The notes under the pieces were generated by a model. It saw only the letters and a program-made list of their open reading frames with translations, made no database searches and had not been told where the DNA came from. A stretch of 64,000 bases of DNA from Mermis nigrescens. Its lineage: Eukaryota > Nematoda > Enoplea > Mermithida > Mermithidae. Where the stretch lies: the NCBI GenBank assembly GCA_036768485.1, contig JAVLUZ010000169.1, forward strand, positions 994,936 to 1,058,935, written 5' to 3'. A program made the position numbers and the translations under genes. Positions within the stretch are counted from its first letter, which is position 1; every line of letters begins with the position of its first letter. Shown in pieces: positions 1 to 11,944 of this stretch.

Positions 1-839
1 GTCGGTTCACACAGTGACATTTTATGGGACATACACTCGACATACATGTTGCGACATACAGTCAACAAACGTATGTTGCTTAAACTCGGCAAGTGTGAAC
101 GAGGGCGACATATACCTAGCATAAGGGTGACATATACATGACATATAGTTTCCGATTTCGCCGCTAGGGCTATTTTGTCCAACATATAGTGCGACATACA
201 CACTATATTGAGCGTTTGATGTTTGGCTGTTTGTTATCAATTATGCCGCCAAAGAAGCAGAGTATGTTTCTTTAGTAACGACCAACTTGTTTTGTAGTAA
301 TTTTTGTATAATAATTTAGAATGCGAAGCTCAAGAATGGTCATCGGATGAAACATTGAGATTAATTGGTGTGTACCAAGAAAATGGATTTGTATGGAGTA
401 CAAAAAACGATAATTTCTACAAAAGGCTTGCACGAGATGCTAAAAATTTCTAGAAACGACCGTAGGTATTTTTCACTGTCTGCAAGAGCTAATTCTCACA
501 CCAAATTTTCATAACAACCAAGTGCTTTTCTTTCCAAATATGGTTTTACCCAATACTTTCTTTTTACAGAATCAAAAATTTCATCTTCCAAAATTAAAGA
601 AATTCCAACAAGAGCCACAACCTTTCTTTTCCCATCAAAAATGTACAATGCAACAGACAAATGTCGCATATATGCCTCCTATATGTCAATATGCATGTTT
701 TGTTTTATGTCGTGCGTGTGAACATACAAATGTTGCAACATTTTTTCAAATGTGTCATATGTCGCAACAGAGCCATGCAGCAAATATATTGACGCGCATA
801 CACGCGAACAAAACCGGTCTTATTGGCCGAACCCAATAG
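1..839. repeat. Possible degraded MITE with gcgacata-type subrepeats
   Basis: The octamer-like motif gtcgcaaca/gcgacata recurs on both strands in 1-200 and again in 640-780, and the two blocks look like loosely inverted ends around a plain AT-rich middle. The short open frames here are low complexity and match no family I know. Ends and target duplication could not be fixed. Confidence 0.25.
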
Positions 840-1626
840 CCTTTATCAGCGCTGACTCCTCACTTAGCACTTTAACGTGCTGAGTTCGGACCGGTTCCAT
901 TCAGTCGTTATGCCCAATCGTTATATGCATTCGTTTCTTGTTGTTCAAACATGCGCATCAGCTGTCAATGGATTACTGTAGTAGCGTGTTACGTTTTTAC
1001 CTGACAACTGATAGAACTACAAGAAATCAGACTTTGAGACAAGTAGCGGATTAGAAAGAGCATAAAATTTTACAGGTAAAGTATTTACCGAAAAAATTTT
1101 AAAATATTCTTAAACCGCACAGAGTTATGAATCTATGACTATAGTATTTTTCAATATGGCCGCCTACATAGAGTTCAAATGAAAATGAGAATTATCTACT
1201 AAACCAGACGAGTGAGTACTGAGCAATCATTCGAATGCACTTTTGTCGCGCTTTTCAAAATGTTGTAAATTAATCATAAAAATCTGTGGCGCGCAGTAGT
1301 ATGCGGCCATATTGGTGGAAAAAATTTATTATGCGTTAGTTAGTAGAGTGGTCTACGAGTTTAGAAGAAAAAACGAAAACTGAACGTTGTAGATGATGCT
1401 GAAAGCAATTGCCTTTCCAATTTCCTGCTTCATAATAAAAATGCGGCTGCTTCAGCCCAGGGGCGGATTTAACGAGGGGGCGGGGGCTCGCCCCCTCATT
1501 GGCCAAAAATATTTGGCGAGATAAAGAATGGACGTGCAGTTAGCAATGGTCGCGTCGTAAATTAAACCCTGATAAATATCAGAGTCCCGCCCCTCTGGTA
1601 ACGCCTGCACAAGTTCTTGTACAACA
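840..1626. other. Anonymous AT-rich DNA with one GC-rich repeat fragment
   Basis: No gene is visible. At about 1456-1510 there is a GC-rich start (caggggcggattta) that resembles the complete hAT-type MITE at 57864-58052, but I cannot find its partner end. Confidence 0.4.
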
Positions 1627-1866
1627 TTATCGGAAATTTTGATCTTCCTGCCTTTTCAAGATATCAGTAAAGATGGCTAAAGCAGTCCCTACTAAATTCG
1701 ACTCCAAAAATGCAATTTTATAAGCATCTTCTGTATTCAAGACCCCTTGCAAAACCATCGATTTTTGAAATTGTTCGAACCATTCTCCAAAAGATTCTCC
1801 AAAAGCACCGGAAAATGGCTCAAGTGGCTTTGCATTCATTAGGGCGCTTAGCCAAATGAGAGAGGC
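1627..1866 (-). pseudogene. Retrotransposon gag fragment (downstream part)
   Basis: The frame reads PFSGAFGESFGEWFEQF followed by a hydrophobic/aromatic helix region ending LVGTALAIF, which has the look of the N-terminal capsid domain of a Gypsy/Pao-type gag protein. It stays open leftward to 1627. At its upstream side the frame runs into the TIR element at 1867. The missing upstream part lies on the far side of that element, at 4937-5098. I infer one gag gene split by an insertion; no protease or reverse transcriptase of the same element is visible nearby. Confidence 0.5.
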
Positions 1867-2204
1867 CCATGCTACCCCTAGACCGCTAATTTGCGGTCTA
1901 GGGTAGCATACCTATGCAAAGTATAAGTACATGTGTTTTGTGCGCAGTTTTCGTGTTATGTAAACAAGACTGCAAATTTGCAGTTTAGGTGGCAGGGCAT
2001 ATGTATGCAACGTATAGGTACATGTTTTTTGTGCGCAGTTTTCGTCAGTACCGCACAGTATAGTTACATGTTATATGTAAACAAAGTGTAAGCGGCAGGC
2101 CGATAATCAATTAATTAGGTAAATACAGTGTGAAATGTGATTTCTGATAGGTAAGAAAACTTAAAATCCAAAATTAAAATGCTTTCTAAGTTTTTTATTT
2201 TAGT

Positions 2205-3175
2205 AGCTACAGATATGCATATCGATCTTTTTTGGAGACTGAGTTGAACTTTGGAAGAGATGCTAAAAAACACAATTACAAGCTGCATTGTATCACCCCG
2301 ACTTTGACGATAGTGAAACACAACAAAATTCTGGTTTTCAAACTCGCATGAGCTTATTCAAAGACAGCGCATGGGTCGAACTAATGGCGCCAATTCATGC
2401 CGAGTTAATGTTTCAAGACAGATTTCTAATAAATCAATGTGAACTACGCTTAGAATTTTACAGAAAGAGCGATAATTTCTTTTTAATCGATATAGACTGA
2501 AATCCACAAACAAAATTATAAAATTGAGGTCAAAGAAATGTGCTTATATATTAAAAAGGTTGAAGATGCAGAATCAATCTCCTTAGCTATAGAATCTATG
2601 CTACGAAATACTACCATAAAATATCCAATTCGAGAACACAAATAACAACTGCACATGTTAATAACCGAAAACCGTTGTTCGACTTCACTGAATGCACTTT
2701 TTTCTGGCGCTCTGCCAAGGCATATCGTCGTTGGACTAGTTAGTGCAGAGGCAGCAAGGGGTTCATACAAAACGTCACCCTTTCAATTTCAAGATTTCGG
2801 AATTTACGAAATTAAAATTACAAGTGGCACAACTACAGTACCCTCAACGCCTTATAAATTAAATTTTGATGAAAATCAGCTGATTCGATCATTTGTACAA
2901 TTGTTTGATGGTTTAGGAATTTTGCAAGATGATAAAGGAAATTAGATTAGTTCAAAGCGATTTAAAAATGGTTGTACTTCTTTTTGTTTTCGAATTAAGC
3001 GCCAATGGTGCTGACAACAACTCCTGAGAGCTCTTAAGGGAGGGAACCACGAGTTTAGAAATTGTTTTTAATAGAGCTGTACCCGCAGGAGGAGTTGAAA
3101 GCATCATATACGGCGAGTTTGATAGAATTTTCATGCTGGATCACTCCCATCAGGTTTTTTACGACTATACAGTAT
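2205..3175 (+). pseudogene. Divergent Polinton-like major capsid protein relic
   Basis: Broken frames match the 433-aa capsid candidate at 29889-31190 in order. A stretch around 2207-2245 matches YAYRAFLETELNYG. The open frame 2288-2500 contains the equivalent of LFLQDRFLLN. The stretch 2540-2640 matches the NTIKYPVRR region, 2655-2945 matches the LFSGQLPRRIIFG to DNKGN region, and 3035-3175 matches the C-terminus including REGTTS and a final YDY. Several frameshifts and stops separate the pieces. Identity to copies A and B is far lower than A is to B, so this is an older or different lineage. The neighbouring protease and minor capsid genes are not recognisable. Confidence 0.75.
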
Positions 3176-4064
3176 GATATATTGGATATACGTGAAGTGT
3201 TATTTTTTATCATTTGTTGAAAAAATTAATATGAATAAAAATGAATAAAAATCACATGTTAAAGCAAAAAATTTACGTCTGTAAAATTACAAAGTTATAG
3301 GTTTGGCTCTTGGTTGCGCTCAATAAATGAAATTTTGATTAAATATTCTATGTAGCATAAAAATTCTTATTCATATTTGCTCCTTTTATTTGCGAGCGTG
3401 ACCTTAAAATTTTTGAAAAATTTGTATACTCCACAGTGAGTTATTATATAATCTTAAAGTATAAATGAAAAGCGTACAAAGCAAACATAATATTATATTG
3501 CCCAAACTGACCATTAAATTCTTTTATGTAAGTGACAATGGAGCCTGACTTTACATATATTTACATAAATACCCACTCTAAAATATTTGTATACCATAGT
3601 GTCACACGCATTAAATAAACTGAAAGCACTATAATTTTCAATTCAAACGTTTCATTTTCAAAATTCGCATCTACATATTAAGTCAAATATGCTGCCTCCT
3701 GCGAAGTTTCTACAATATTTCATTAAAATCCAAGATATTATGATAAGTATATATAATCTTGAACTTATACTTAAAATTTTACTTTTTGAAGCTGTGCGAT
3801 GCTTTTTATATCCTCTTGTTATATGGTTTTTGCTCATGTTCTCATTCTTTTTAGGCGTCGAGTCCAATCCGCTATTTAGAGCAGAATGGCGGATTTAACA
3901 TGGCTAACGCTATCCAAATGCTCAAAAAAATTTAAACGAAGAAAGGGCCCATCAGCATAATATGGAATACCAGCTGATGGGCTGAAAAAAGATGACAGGG
4001 TTTTGGCTATTCGCCGGCCACTTTGAAAATTGTTCAAAAGAAGGAAGCATTTGTCTTTCCTATG
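3176..4064. other. AT-rich interior of the TIR element, no gene seen
   Basis: I see no family match. A small hairpin lies near 3945-3985 (cccatcagc / gctgatggg). Short open frames are low-complexity. Confidence 0.4.
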
Positions 4065-4770
4065 TAGGAAAAATGTTTGACGAGTTAGAGGGTAAGATAG
4101 ATTTTTATTTTTTTTCTGGATAATTTAATTTTAAATATACTTACAATGTTATACAATTGTTAGAATTTATTAAACTGAATTTTTTTACCTAGAAATAATA
4201 TAGACATTTTGTGTACTTTTGAAAGTAAATTCAATATCTTCTATGTACGAAACTTATTTAACAATTTAGACGGTAAGGAATATTTTTATTGCTCTCAATA
4301 AATTAATATTGAATGTACATAATAATGTATCACATTTGTTAGAATTTATTGAACTGATTTTTTTTCACTTCAAAATAGTATAAACATTTTGCGTAATTTT
4401 GAAAGTAAATTCACTCTCTTCTACGTACAAAACTTGTTTAACAATTTAGACGGTAAGGTTTATTTTTATTTTTCTCGATAAATTAATTTTAGATATACTT
4501 ATATTGTTTCACATTTGTTTTGAACTTATTTTATACTTCAAAATATTATAAACATTCTGCGTACTTTTGAAAGTAATTTCAGTCTCTCCTACGTATGAAA
4601 CTTGTTTCACAATTTAGATGGTAAGGTATATTTTTATTTTTCTCGATAAATTAATTTTAGATATTCTCATATTGTTTCACATTTGTTTTAAACTGATTTT
4701 TCACTGAAAAATAATATAAACATTTCGCGTGCTTTTGAAAGTAAATTCATTTTTCTTTATAAAATACTAT
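4065..4770. repeat. Tandem array, about four units of 167-182 bp
   Basis: The phrase acaatttaga(c/t)ggtaagg followed by a T-rich block and a gaaagtaaattca block recurs at about 4088, 4270, 4450 and 4617. Units are 167-182 bp and have diverged by substitutions and small indels. It lies next to the right TIR of the host element and may be a subterminal array. Confidence 0.75.
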
Positions 4771-4936
4771 TCATTACTAATTATAAAGTACTAAAAATTT
4801 TACACCGCTTGAGTGTTTAAATAAATATTTCATAATTTTGAATAATATTCTTCGTAAAATATCACAAAACACATGTACCTATACTTTGCATAGGTATGCT
4901 ACCCTAGACCGCAAATTTGTAGTCTAGGGTTGCATG

Positions 4937-5098
4937 GTTTACTACTTGAGAGGATGGTCCCCCACTGGGGCTTGAGCAGCAAAACTCGCCTTGTTCTACG
5001 AAAGCTTTAAGTTCCTTCATTTGTTGATTTATTGGGGCACCGTAAACTTCAAAAGCATGTTTAAAAGCATCTTCTAATCGCTGATCGTCGTTTATCAT
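4937..5098 (-). pseudogene. Retrotransposon gag fragment (start of gene)
   Basis: Starts with ATG at 5098 (MINDDQRLEDAFKHAF) and stays open to the TIR element border. It is the natural upstream partner of the gag fragment at 1627-1866: both are on the minus strand and both end at the element. The region is rich in charged residues and Ser/Gly, as at the N-terminus of many gag proteins. Assignment rests mainly on the partner fragment. Confidence 0.4.
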
Positions 5099-5746
5099 TT
5101 TTCTCGTTAAAGGTGTTTTAGATCTTTGAATTAAAATCTTTTTAATAAAGGAATATCTGTTTTAGTAAACGCTGATTCCCTTTCTCGCACTAGTTCCGGA
5201 AATATTTGGGCTAAAATTAGAATACTGATTTATGGGGGTACTCTGGCCTGCTGGGTTTCCTAATTCACTCTGAAAAAGCGTGTCGAGAAATGTTTGATGG
5301 GCTTCAAGAGCTTTTCTGGACTTTCAAATTGAATTGAGTCTAAAAATCTCTAATGAGCCTGAAGAGTAATTTGAAATTCAGAATTAGAAAACTTCAGAAA
5401 TTTCCGAACTTGAATCCGTCTTTTAAACAATTTCTTCGATATTTCTTCCTTTACCTCCTACGTCCCTCCAAAAATAAGCAATAAATTTATTCGTCGAAAT
5501 TTAGAAAATAGGTTGCTGAAAACGTTGGCCGGACGTGATTAGCAGAACAATTGTGCGCACCTTCTGACCGAAATCACGAAAAAGGGTCAGGAAAAATTTA
5601 ATATAATATAATAATTCAAATATTCAAAGTTTTAACGGCTTTTCTAAGCCTATTTAATTCATTTTAGCGATTTAGGGGCTATGCTTTACCCGGGGATTAT
5701 CGCAGCTTGACCACTTCAAAAAAATGTAAATTTAGCAAATCTTTAA

Positions 5747-5915
5747 CCAATTCCTTTTCTGACCTTTCAATGGAGTATCGGAGCAATATTTCAACAGCCT
5801 ACGTTCCTCCGGAATCAGAGAAAATATTAGCTAAAAGCTTTTTCTCTTCTTTCACTGGACTATCGGCGCAATATTCCAGCAGCCTACGTTCCTCCAGAGA
5901 CAGAAAAATGATTCT
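5747..5915 (+). repeat. Two-copy direct repeat, about 86 bp period
   Basis: The phrase caatatt(t/c)caacagcctacgttcctcc occurs at about 5791 and 5876, each preceded by a similar block (gagtatcgg / gactatcgg). It is an imperfect local duplication with no visible function. Confidence 0.65.
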
Positions 5916-6655
5916 ATAGGGGAAGAATCGATTTGCTGGGTCGTGATTTAAAATTAATTCAAAGTGAATTAAAAAAATTCTTCGGAGTTTAGGACGTCAT
6001 TTTTTTAAATCGTACGTGGAAAAAATATAGATTTCAGCGGATTCGAAAATCAGTAACTTTCTCTGAAACCTAGAAAAGGCGATTTTCAGCAGAGGGGCGG
6101 ATCCTACTTTCTGCGCCACAAAATTATGTCAGGTTCGTGCGTAAAACTATCCTACTATTTTCGCTTAAGCTTTAGGGAGACCAAGATTTGGGGTTCCCCT
6201 TCTGTGCGTGAAATAAATGAATCAAAACATCGACGTTTACTTACAATAGGTATGTGACCGAGTCAAATAAGAATTATGATAATCGAAATACAAGGAAGTC
6301 GAAGTAGTAGCATAATACGTTAGAAATACTGAAATAAGAAAGCAACGCTATCAGACGACGTCGACTGTGAAAGGTGAAGGAAGATCACTTTTACGCTTGA
6401 ATCTACGACGCTAAACCAAGAGATACTGAGCGACTTTTCTTAGATTTTTCCGCTCTTATACTTAAAAGCATCTCTGGCTTTTTCCACCAGAGGCGATCGT
6501 AAAGTGCACTTTACTTTCAGCCATTAATTTTTCCATTTTTTGGTATCTTATACGTTTTTTGGCTTATTTTAAGTATATCTGGTGTGCATATGATTGCTGA
6601 CCTTTTCACCGCACCGCGTTACCTCTATTCCCTTGAACTCACATGGTCTTCAACG

Positions 6656-6895
6656 TTACCTTGAGCTACCTTTCTCACCTTTCGCCCTTTTCGGGCTTAT
6701 TTGCATCCTGACATGTATTAATCCAGAAAAATCTGGTTTATATTGCCCTTGGGGCTCCCGAAAATCCCCAAACTTCTGGACGCGTATCAGTTTAATCGGT
6801 CTTAACTTTTTATTGGGAAAAAGTATTAATTGATCCTTATCTTTTAAGACCTCTATGATTTGGGGTGGAAGGCGCATCTCGTTTAAGGTACACAT
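6656..6895 (-). CDS. Unknown short open frame, possibly an exon or relic
   Basis: The 79-codon frame (starting MCTLNEMRLPPQIIEVL) has a balanced amino acid composition with alternating hydrophobic and charged residues, unlike the low-complexity frames around it. I do not recognise it. No splice-linked neighbour could be identified. It may be chance. Confidence 0.15.
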   Translation of the reverse strand: MCTLNEMRLPPQIIEVLKDKDQLILFPNKKLRPIKLIRVQKFGDFREPQGQYKPDFSGLIHVRMQISPKRAKGEKGSSR

Positions 6896-7235
6896 ATTTG
6901 TTGACGATTGCTACGTGACTTTCATCCTTTATAACGTTTACATATATGCTCATATCGCCATCATCATCTTACCTAAATCCTTTCCATTTCGCATCGCCCG
7001 ATAATATGACATATTATATACACGCATAATAATAAAAAGTTAGCGCGCTAAATAAATTTACCTTATAATGCTCAACCGTCAAAATAACGTTATGGAGTTC
7101 CTAAAATAAATGTTTGCATGCACTTAATGTATAAAAGTAAGAGTAAACTTTACAGTTTCTCGTTTCGACTTGACAAGTGCAAAATTTCTTAAAGCTCAAA
7201 AGTAGTCTTAAAAATGGTGGTGCGGCTAAGAAACG

Positions 7236-7450
7236 TCATTTTCCAAGGTTTCTTATCGAGCACAATTCATCGGCATCAAAAAATTGCGAAAAAAACGAAA
7301 TTTTCAAATTATATTTTGAATGGAGGGTAGTTTGATTTCTGGGGGTGGGTATTCGACCTTGTGCGTGGGGCCCCACCCACGCCCACTTGTGGTAAGGGGT
7401 ATTGCCCGTCCCCGCTGAAGGATCAGCTAGACAGGTCTCTCTGACGATTT
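7236..7450 (+). repeat. Interspersed repeat copy (shared with 12.9, 43.9, 57.0 and 58.3 kb)
   Basis: Contains the chain: tatcgagcacaattcatcggcatcaaaaaattgcg-like block, then a tgaat block, then a gggggtgggtattcgacc-like GC-rich block. The same chain recurs at 12880-13215 (inverse), 43840-43990, 57030-57270 and 58340-58530. Copies are 200-330 bp and strongly diverged. I found no TIRs or coding capacity, so the family is unclassified. Confidence 0.6.
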
Positions 7451-10400
7451 TGAGCTGACGGAACGTTTTTTGCATCATTTTTGAGGTGTAAATAGCAGAA
7501 CTCTTTTACCCAAAAAGCGACAAAAATATATCAATTTCTGTTTTTTAGCCTAAAAGTGATGTATTGCAGTCAGACTAACACTGCTTTTAAAATACGAAAT
7601 ACGAAATTATCTCGAAAAGACGTTTTATAGGCTATTAGGCTATTTTGACCACTTTTATCATTTAAGCAACAAAAAATTCATGATCGTTAAGTGTACTATA
7701 TTGAATTTTTGAGATTTTACCCCCCCCCCGCTGCCAACCCTGACCATGTGCATCTATAATGCAGGGCCATTCATTCGATGTTACGTTTTTAAAAAATGTG
7801 AGGACGAATTAAGTTGACACAAATTACAAGAACACTCTGTTTAGGAGTGACAATTCCATGAAGTAACAATTGAATATTTTTTGATTGGAAAGGAATAAGC
7901 ATATCATACCTCTTATGATATACGTAGTGGCATAAAATCAATAAAAAGACGAATACTTCGGCTGAAAATCCTTAACGAATAAATGAGCGATTGTAAAACA
8001 TTGAAAGACAAATGTAACATATTGCCCCCCGTGTCTACACGTAAGTGTGTGGGGGGGTTGGGAAGGGGACTTTGAACCTTCGAGTAACCGATGGCCCCCA
8101 TTTCCACAAATCAATATAATCCCTGGAATTTAATTTCGGTGCTATTTTCAGCAATTCTACCTCATCGGACCCCCCCAAGAATGTACAGCTTTGTTCAGTA
8201 CAGAGGCATAATACTCAAATACTCCGGTCACAAAGTTAATAATGAGCATAAATGTTTCTTGAAATAGCTAGTATCCAATAAGCTGTATAAAGAGATTTTT
8301 TATAACTGCAGCGCACACGGGCGTGGGGGTCTGGGTCGTCCAGACGCCTTCTTAACATCGACACACCCTAGAGTTTAATTTCTGTTGATATTTTTGGCGA
8401 GTCCGCCCAGCGCCCCCCACGCCAGAGTGTGTCTGCTACCCATCTATGATCACTATTCACCATCACGAATCAACAGAATCGCCGGTCTGATTGGGGCGAG
8501 CTATCCTCTATGGAATGAAATAGCCGTGATTGAGTGTTTTGGTCTACTCGAGCACTTTAATGGACAAATTATAATTTTTGTGTGTTTAAGCTTATTTCGG
8601 ATCATTTTTGTCATAAATTTTCAATCTGTGTGGAGTTAGACCTCCCCGAATTTTATGCGCTTTTCTGGTCTTAATCATTGATGCAGAGCATAGGCGATCT
8701 GTGGGAAGAAAGTCAGCCGGTGTAAGGGGATCATCAAATAAATTCTTTAGGCCAGAATAATCAAAAGCGACTGTACACATTCGGAAATGGCGTTAAAACT
8801 AAGTTTGCCATCCGTTTCTGATCGATTTCAAGCATTTTCGAAGAAAATTTCAAATTTTCGTCCGGCTTTCATTCAGCTTCATTTTCCCAAGAAAATTTCC
8901 ATTAATTGATTCTAGGAGCTCTGGCCGGATCTCCCCGAACCCCTTCACGTTCATATCTGGTCATTATCATTTTGACGACACAATAAAGTGGCCAAATAAA
9001 CTAAAGAGATTATTCATGAAATATTTGTAGTGTTTTTTCCTTGCTGCAGCCTAATGCGACAATGTCCAAGGGAAAGATGTCTTTCAATAATCAGTATTGC
9101 GAAATCTTAAGAGTCAATTTCTGTAAGAATCAACCCAGCGATGTAGTAAGGGCGGACAGTTAAAAAATAACCTATCCTCATTTTGACGTATGTTGTACAG
9201 TTTTTTATTCTGTGCAACATGGTGTAAAGCGTTTTATACAAAAACCATTTTTCGCTTGGAACATTAACCTCAAAGTTTGAAAAATCGACACTTTTTGTCA
9301 AAAAAGAGTAGATTTACTTTTATGACTATAACTTCTGAACAACGCAAGATATTAGAGTCAATATTTTTTAAATGAAAGAGCAAGATCTTAGCTTTGAATT
9401 ATCACTTTGATAAGTTCACAAGTTAACGGGTTGAGAAATAATGTAAGACTGAATATGAAAAAGTTTGACTATAAGCACTAAAAAATTTCACATTTTGTCC
9501 TATAACTCCTATACTAGATGCGAGTGATTCCCAAAATTTTAGTATGATGTGGCACTTAGATGTCACATATGTTTGGCAAAAAATAAAAAAATTAAAGGAC
9601 CACTATTTGAGCAATGAGTCTTCACGCAAGACCATTTATTAAGAGTTACACAATTGTTCTTGCCCAAAACTTTTCTTTAGACGTTGTATCTCGCAAGTAA
9701 GGTAAGACCAACTCTCAAAATTTTGGTTAAATAATTTACTTGGTCTTATGATGTTATCAGCAAAAGAATATGAAAGTTGTCAAATTTCTGATTAAACAGT
9801 GGCCCTTAGCGTAAGTGCAAGTCAGGTAGGAATGGCTGATTATCAGCACACAAAATTCTTCTTTTTCCAATTATAACTCCTGCATTAGACATGGGACAAC
9901 ACATTGTTACTGTAAGCCCTTTTGTGCCATTGGTAAAAAATAAAAAATATTGCTAAACCACTTCTTGAGCAACGGATCATTAAGTAAATACTACTATGAC
10001 ACATGACTGGATACACTCAAAACCTTTCTATGTTCTAGGGGATCATTCATTATAGGAAATTAAGACAATTTTACTGCACCTCATCATATTCAGCGCATAA
10101 TAAGAGAACAACACCCAATTTCTCGAAGCATGACTATCAAGAGTTGTCTTATTTTTAGCTTGCTCAGTTGTATATCTGAAGATAATTAATTCTGATGGGA
10201 TTTCACTTTGCTCCAATTACATCTGTAGTTTACCTACTCACCATGTAGGTATGGATTGATTTGTTGTGAATGTAAGCATGTGCTAATGTCAGTTTCTTTG
10301 CATAAGAAGAATTGAAATAAAATTTTTTAAAGCAAAGGAAGATAGCAAGTTGATTAAGTTCAAGCTTTAGAAGGGCCATACTGTAAGTAAACATTTTTGA

Positions 10401-10712
10401 AGCAATATCTACTTTGTGAAAGTGCAAAGACGCAAGCTTGGCTGTAGAGAACTCAGCTTATGGACTCATATGAAAGATTACTCAAACAGTGACAAATGTA
10501 CAAATATAATCTTGCTTTGGATTACTGGATCATAGATGCTATCATTCAAAGCTATTCCATAAAAAGTTGAGTTAGGATCAGGAATGGACTATGAGGACTT
10601 AATATCATGCGACAAATTGTTACAACAAATTCAAACATCAAAACAGTCACTGTGCAGCAAAACATCTTCAATTTCTTCAGACTCTAATTCAAGGTTTGGG
10701 TCAGCCATAAAT

Positions 10713-11044
10713 TCATCCTTCTGGGCATTCATCAGTCACATCTTGCGCTGCTCCCTCTGATTCTCGTTTTCTGGCTTCATGCGACCAAAAATTTGCTATT
10801 TGTTGCCATGTAAGATATTCTGATGAGCTAAACTGTGGTAAGCTTCGCAATTCTTTCGCCACATCTTGCGGGTCATATTTCTGGCGATTCTGCACACCTT
10901 AGTCAAGTTTCTGGATAAGGAATTGGCGCTGCTTTTCAGAAAGAGCTTTGCATATTCTGCGCTGCCGTAAGGCCCACTCCGCTTCTGAATGATCAATATT
11001 ATTGTCGGTGGAATATGTTTGCCATTGATTTTGCAGAACTTCAT
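10713..11044 (-). pseudogene. Decayed gene of the long-TIR element
   Basis: Two overlapping frames (11044-10796 and 10895-10713) seem to be one gene broken by a frameshift and a stop. The readable part has a pattern KYDPQDVAKELR followed by EYLTWQQIANFWS and a basic AxKR end. It resembles an uncharacterised domain I have seen in repetitive invertebrate genes (pattern DP..VA..MR ... EFLT..QI..FFSR.A.KR). I cannot name its function. Being the only coding relic between the long TIRs, it is the likely element gene. Confidence 0.4.
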
Positions 11045-11059
11045 TTAAGCTAGCTAGCC

Positions 11060-11289
11060 TATAGTCTGTTTCATTTAACTTTGCGGTTTTCTTTTAAATT
11101 TTTCCCGCAAGAATCGAGGCTACAAAAGTAGTTTAAAATGTTGATGCAGTAATGCGGCTGTGCAATAGCATACGTCTCCATATGACACATTATACTGTTG
11201 AATATCATAATTACCGTATTAGTTTAAAACACTTTTGTAATCACTTTAAATTTTTTTAAAAACCTCAAAGTTAAATGAAACAGACTATA
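11060..11289. mobile_element. Mariner-type MITE, 230 bp
   Basis: Ends are tatagtctgtttcatttaac and its near-perfect inverse ending gaaacagactata; TA at each border fits a TA target duplication. The same ends occur at 63757-63877. There is no coding capacity. It is nested in the core of the long-TIR element. Confidence 0.75.
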
Positions 11290-11944
11290 GGTGTCAAGTG
11301 CCGTTGCACAAAAGGACGTACAGTAACAATGTGTTAAAATTTAAATAATGTCCTATGTCTAATGCAGGAGTTAAAATTGGAAAAAGAAGAATTTTGTGTG
11401 CTGATAATCAGCCATTCCTACCTGACTTGCACTTACGTTAAGGGCCACTGTTCAATCAGAAATTTGACAACTTTCATATTCTTTTGCCAATAACATCATA
11501 AGAATAAGTAAATTATGTAACCAAAATTTTGAGAGTCGGTCTTACCTTACTTGCGAGATACTAACGTCTGAAAGATAAGTTTTGGGCAAGAACAATTGTG
11601 TAACTCGCAATAAATGGACTTGCGTGAAGACTCATTGCTCAAAAAGAGGTTCTTTAATTTTTTTTATTTTTTGCCAAATACATGTCGCATGCCACATTAT
11701 ATCAGAATTTTGAGAATCACCCGCATCTAGTATAGGAGTTATAGTACAAAAATGTGAAATTTTTCAGTGCCTAAAGTCAAACTTTTTCATATTTAGTCTT
11801 ACATAATTCCTGAACCCATCAATCTTGTGGACTTATCAATGCAATGACTTTTGAGAAAATCTCGCTCTTTCATTTAAGAAAATTTGACTCTGATATCTTG
11901 CGTTGTTAAGAAATTATAGTCATAAAAGTAAAGCCTGGTTCAGA

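Larger units (their letters stand above)
1867..4936. mobile_element. TIR element inserted in a gag gene, carrying a capsid relic
   Basis: The ends are an inverted repeat of about 75 bp: 1867-1945 and 4863-4936. Each end starts with a dyad (gctaccctagaccgc / gcggtctagggtagc) that can itself fold back. Both flanks belong to one gag reading frame on the minus strand, so the 3.07 kb between them is an insertion; CATG is present at both borders. Inside are a near-duplicate of the subterminal region (1910-1965 and 2000-2055), a divergent Polinton capsid relic (2205-3175) and a tandem array (4065-4770). No transposase is visible. It may be a deleted, non-autonomous derivative of a Polinton-like element, or an unrelated element that contains one. 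Confidence 0.6.
5099..9313. other. Degraded repeat-rich DNA without a convincing gene
   Basis: Contains a short direct repeat (5747-5915), a possible unknown open frame (6656-6895), and pieces of an interspersed GC-rich repeat near 7236-7450 and 8030-8410. A long C tract occurs near 7721. No RNA gene or host exon could be supported. Confidence 0.4.
9314..11928. mobile_element. Element with ~600 bp terminal inverted repeats
   Basis: The left arm (9314-9914) and right arm (11320-11928) are inverted copies. For example, the block with gttcttgcccaaaac and gcaagtaaggtaagacc on the left is found in reverse complement at 11530-11620. The arms differ by scattered substitutions, so they are not an assembly mirror. 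The 1.4 kb core holds a decayed gene (10713-11044) and a nested mariner-type MITE (11060-11289). This is the architecture of a foldback-like or long-TIR DNA transposon. The right edge abuts the next element at 11929. Confidence 0.7.
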
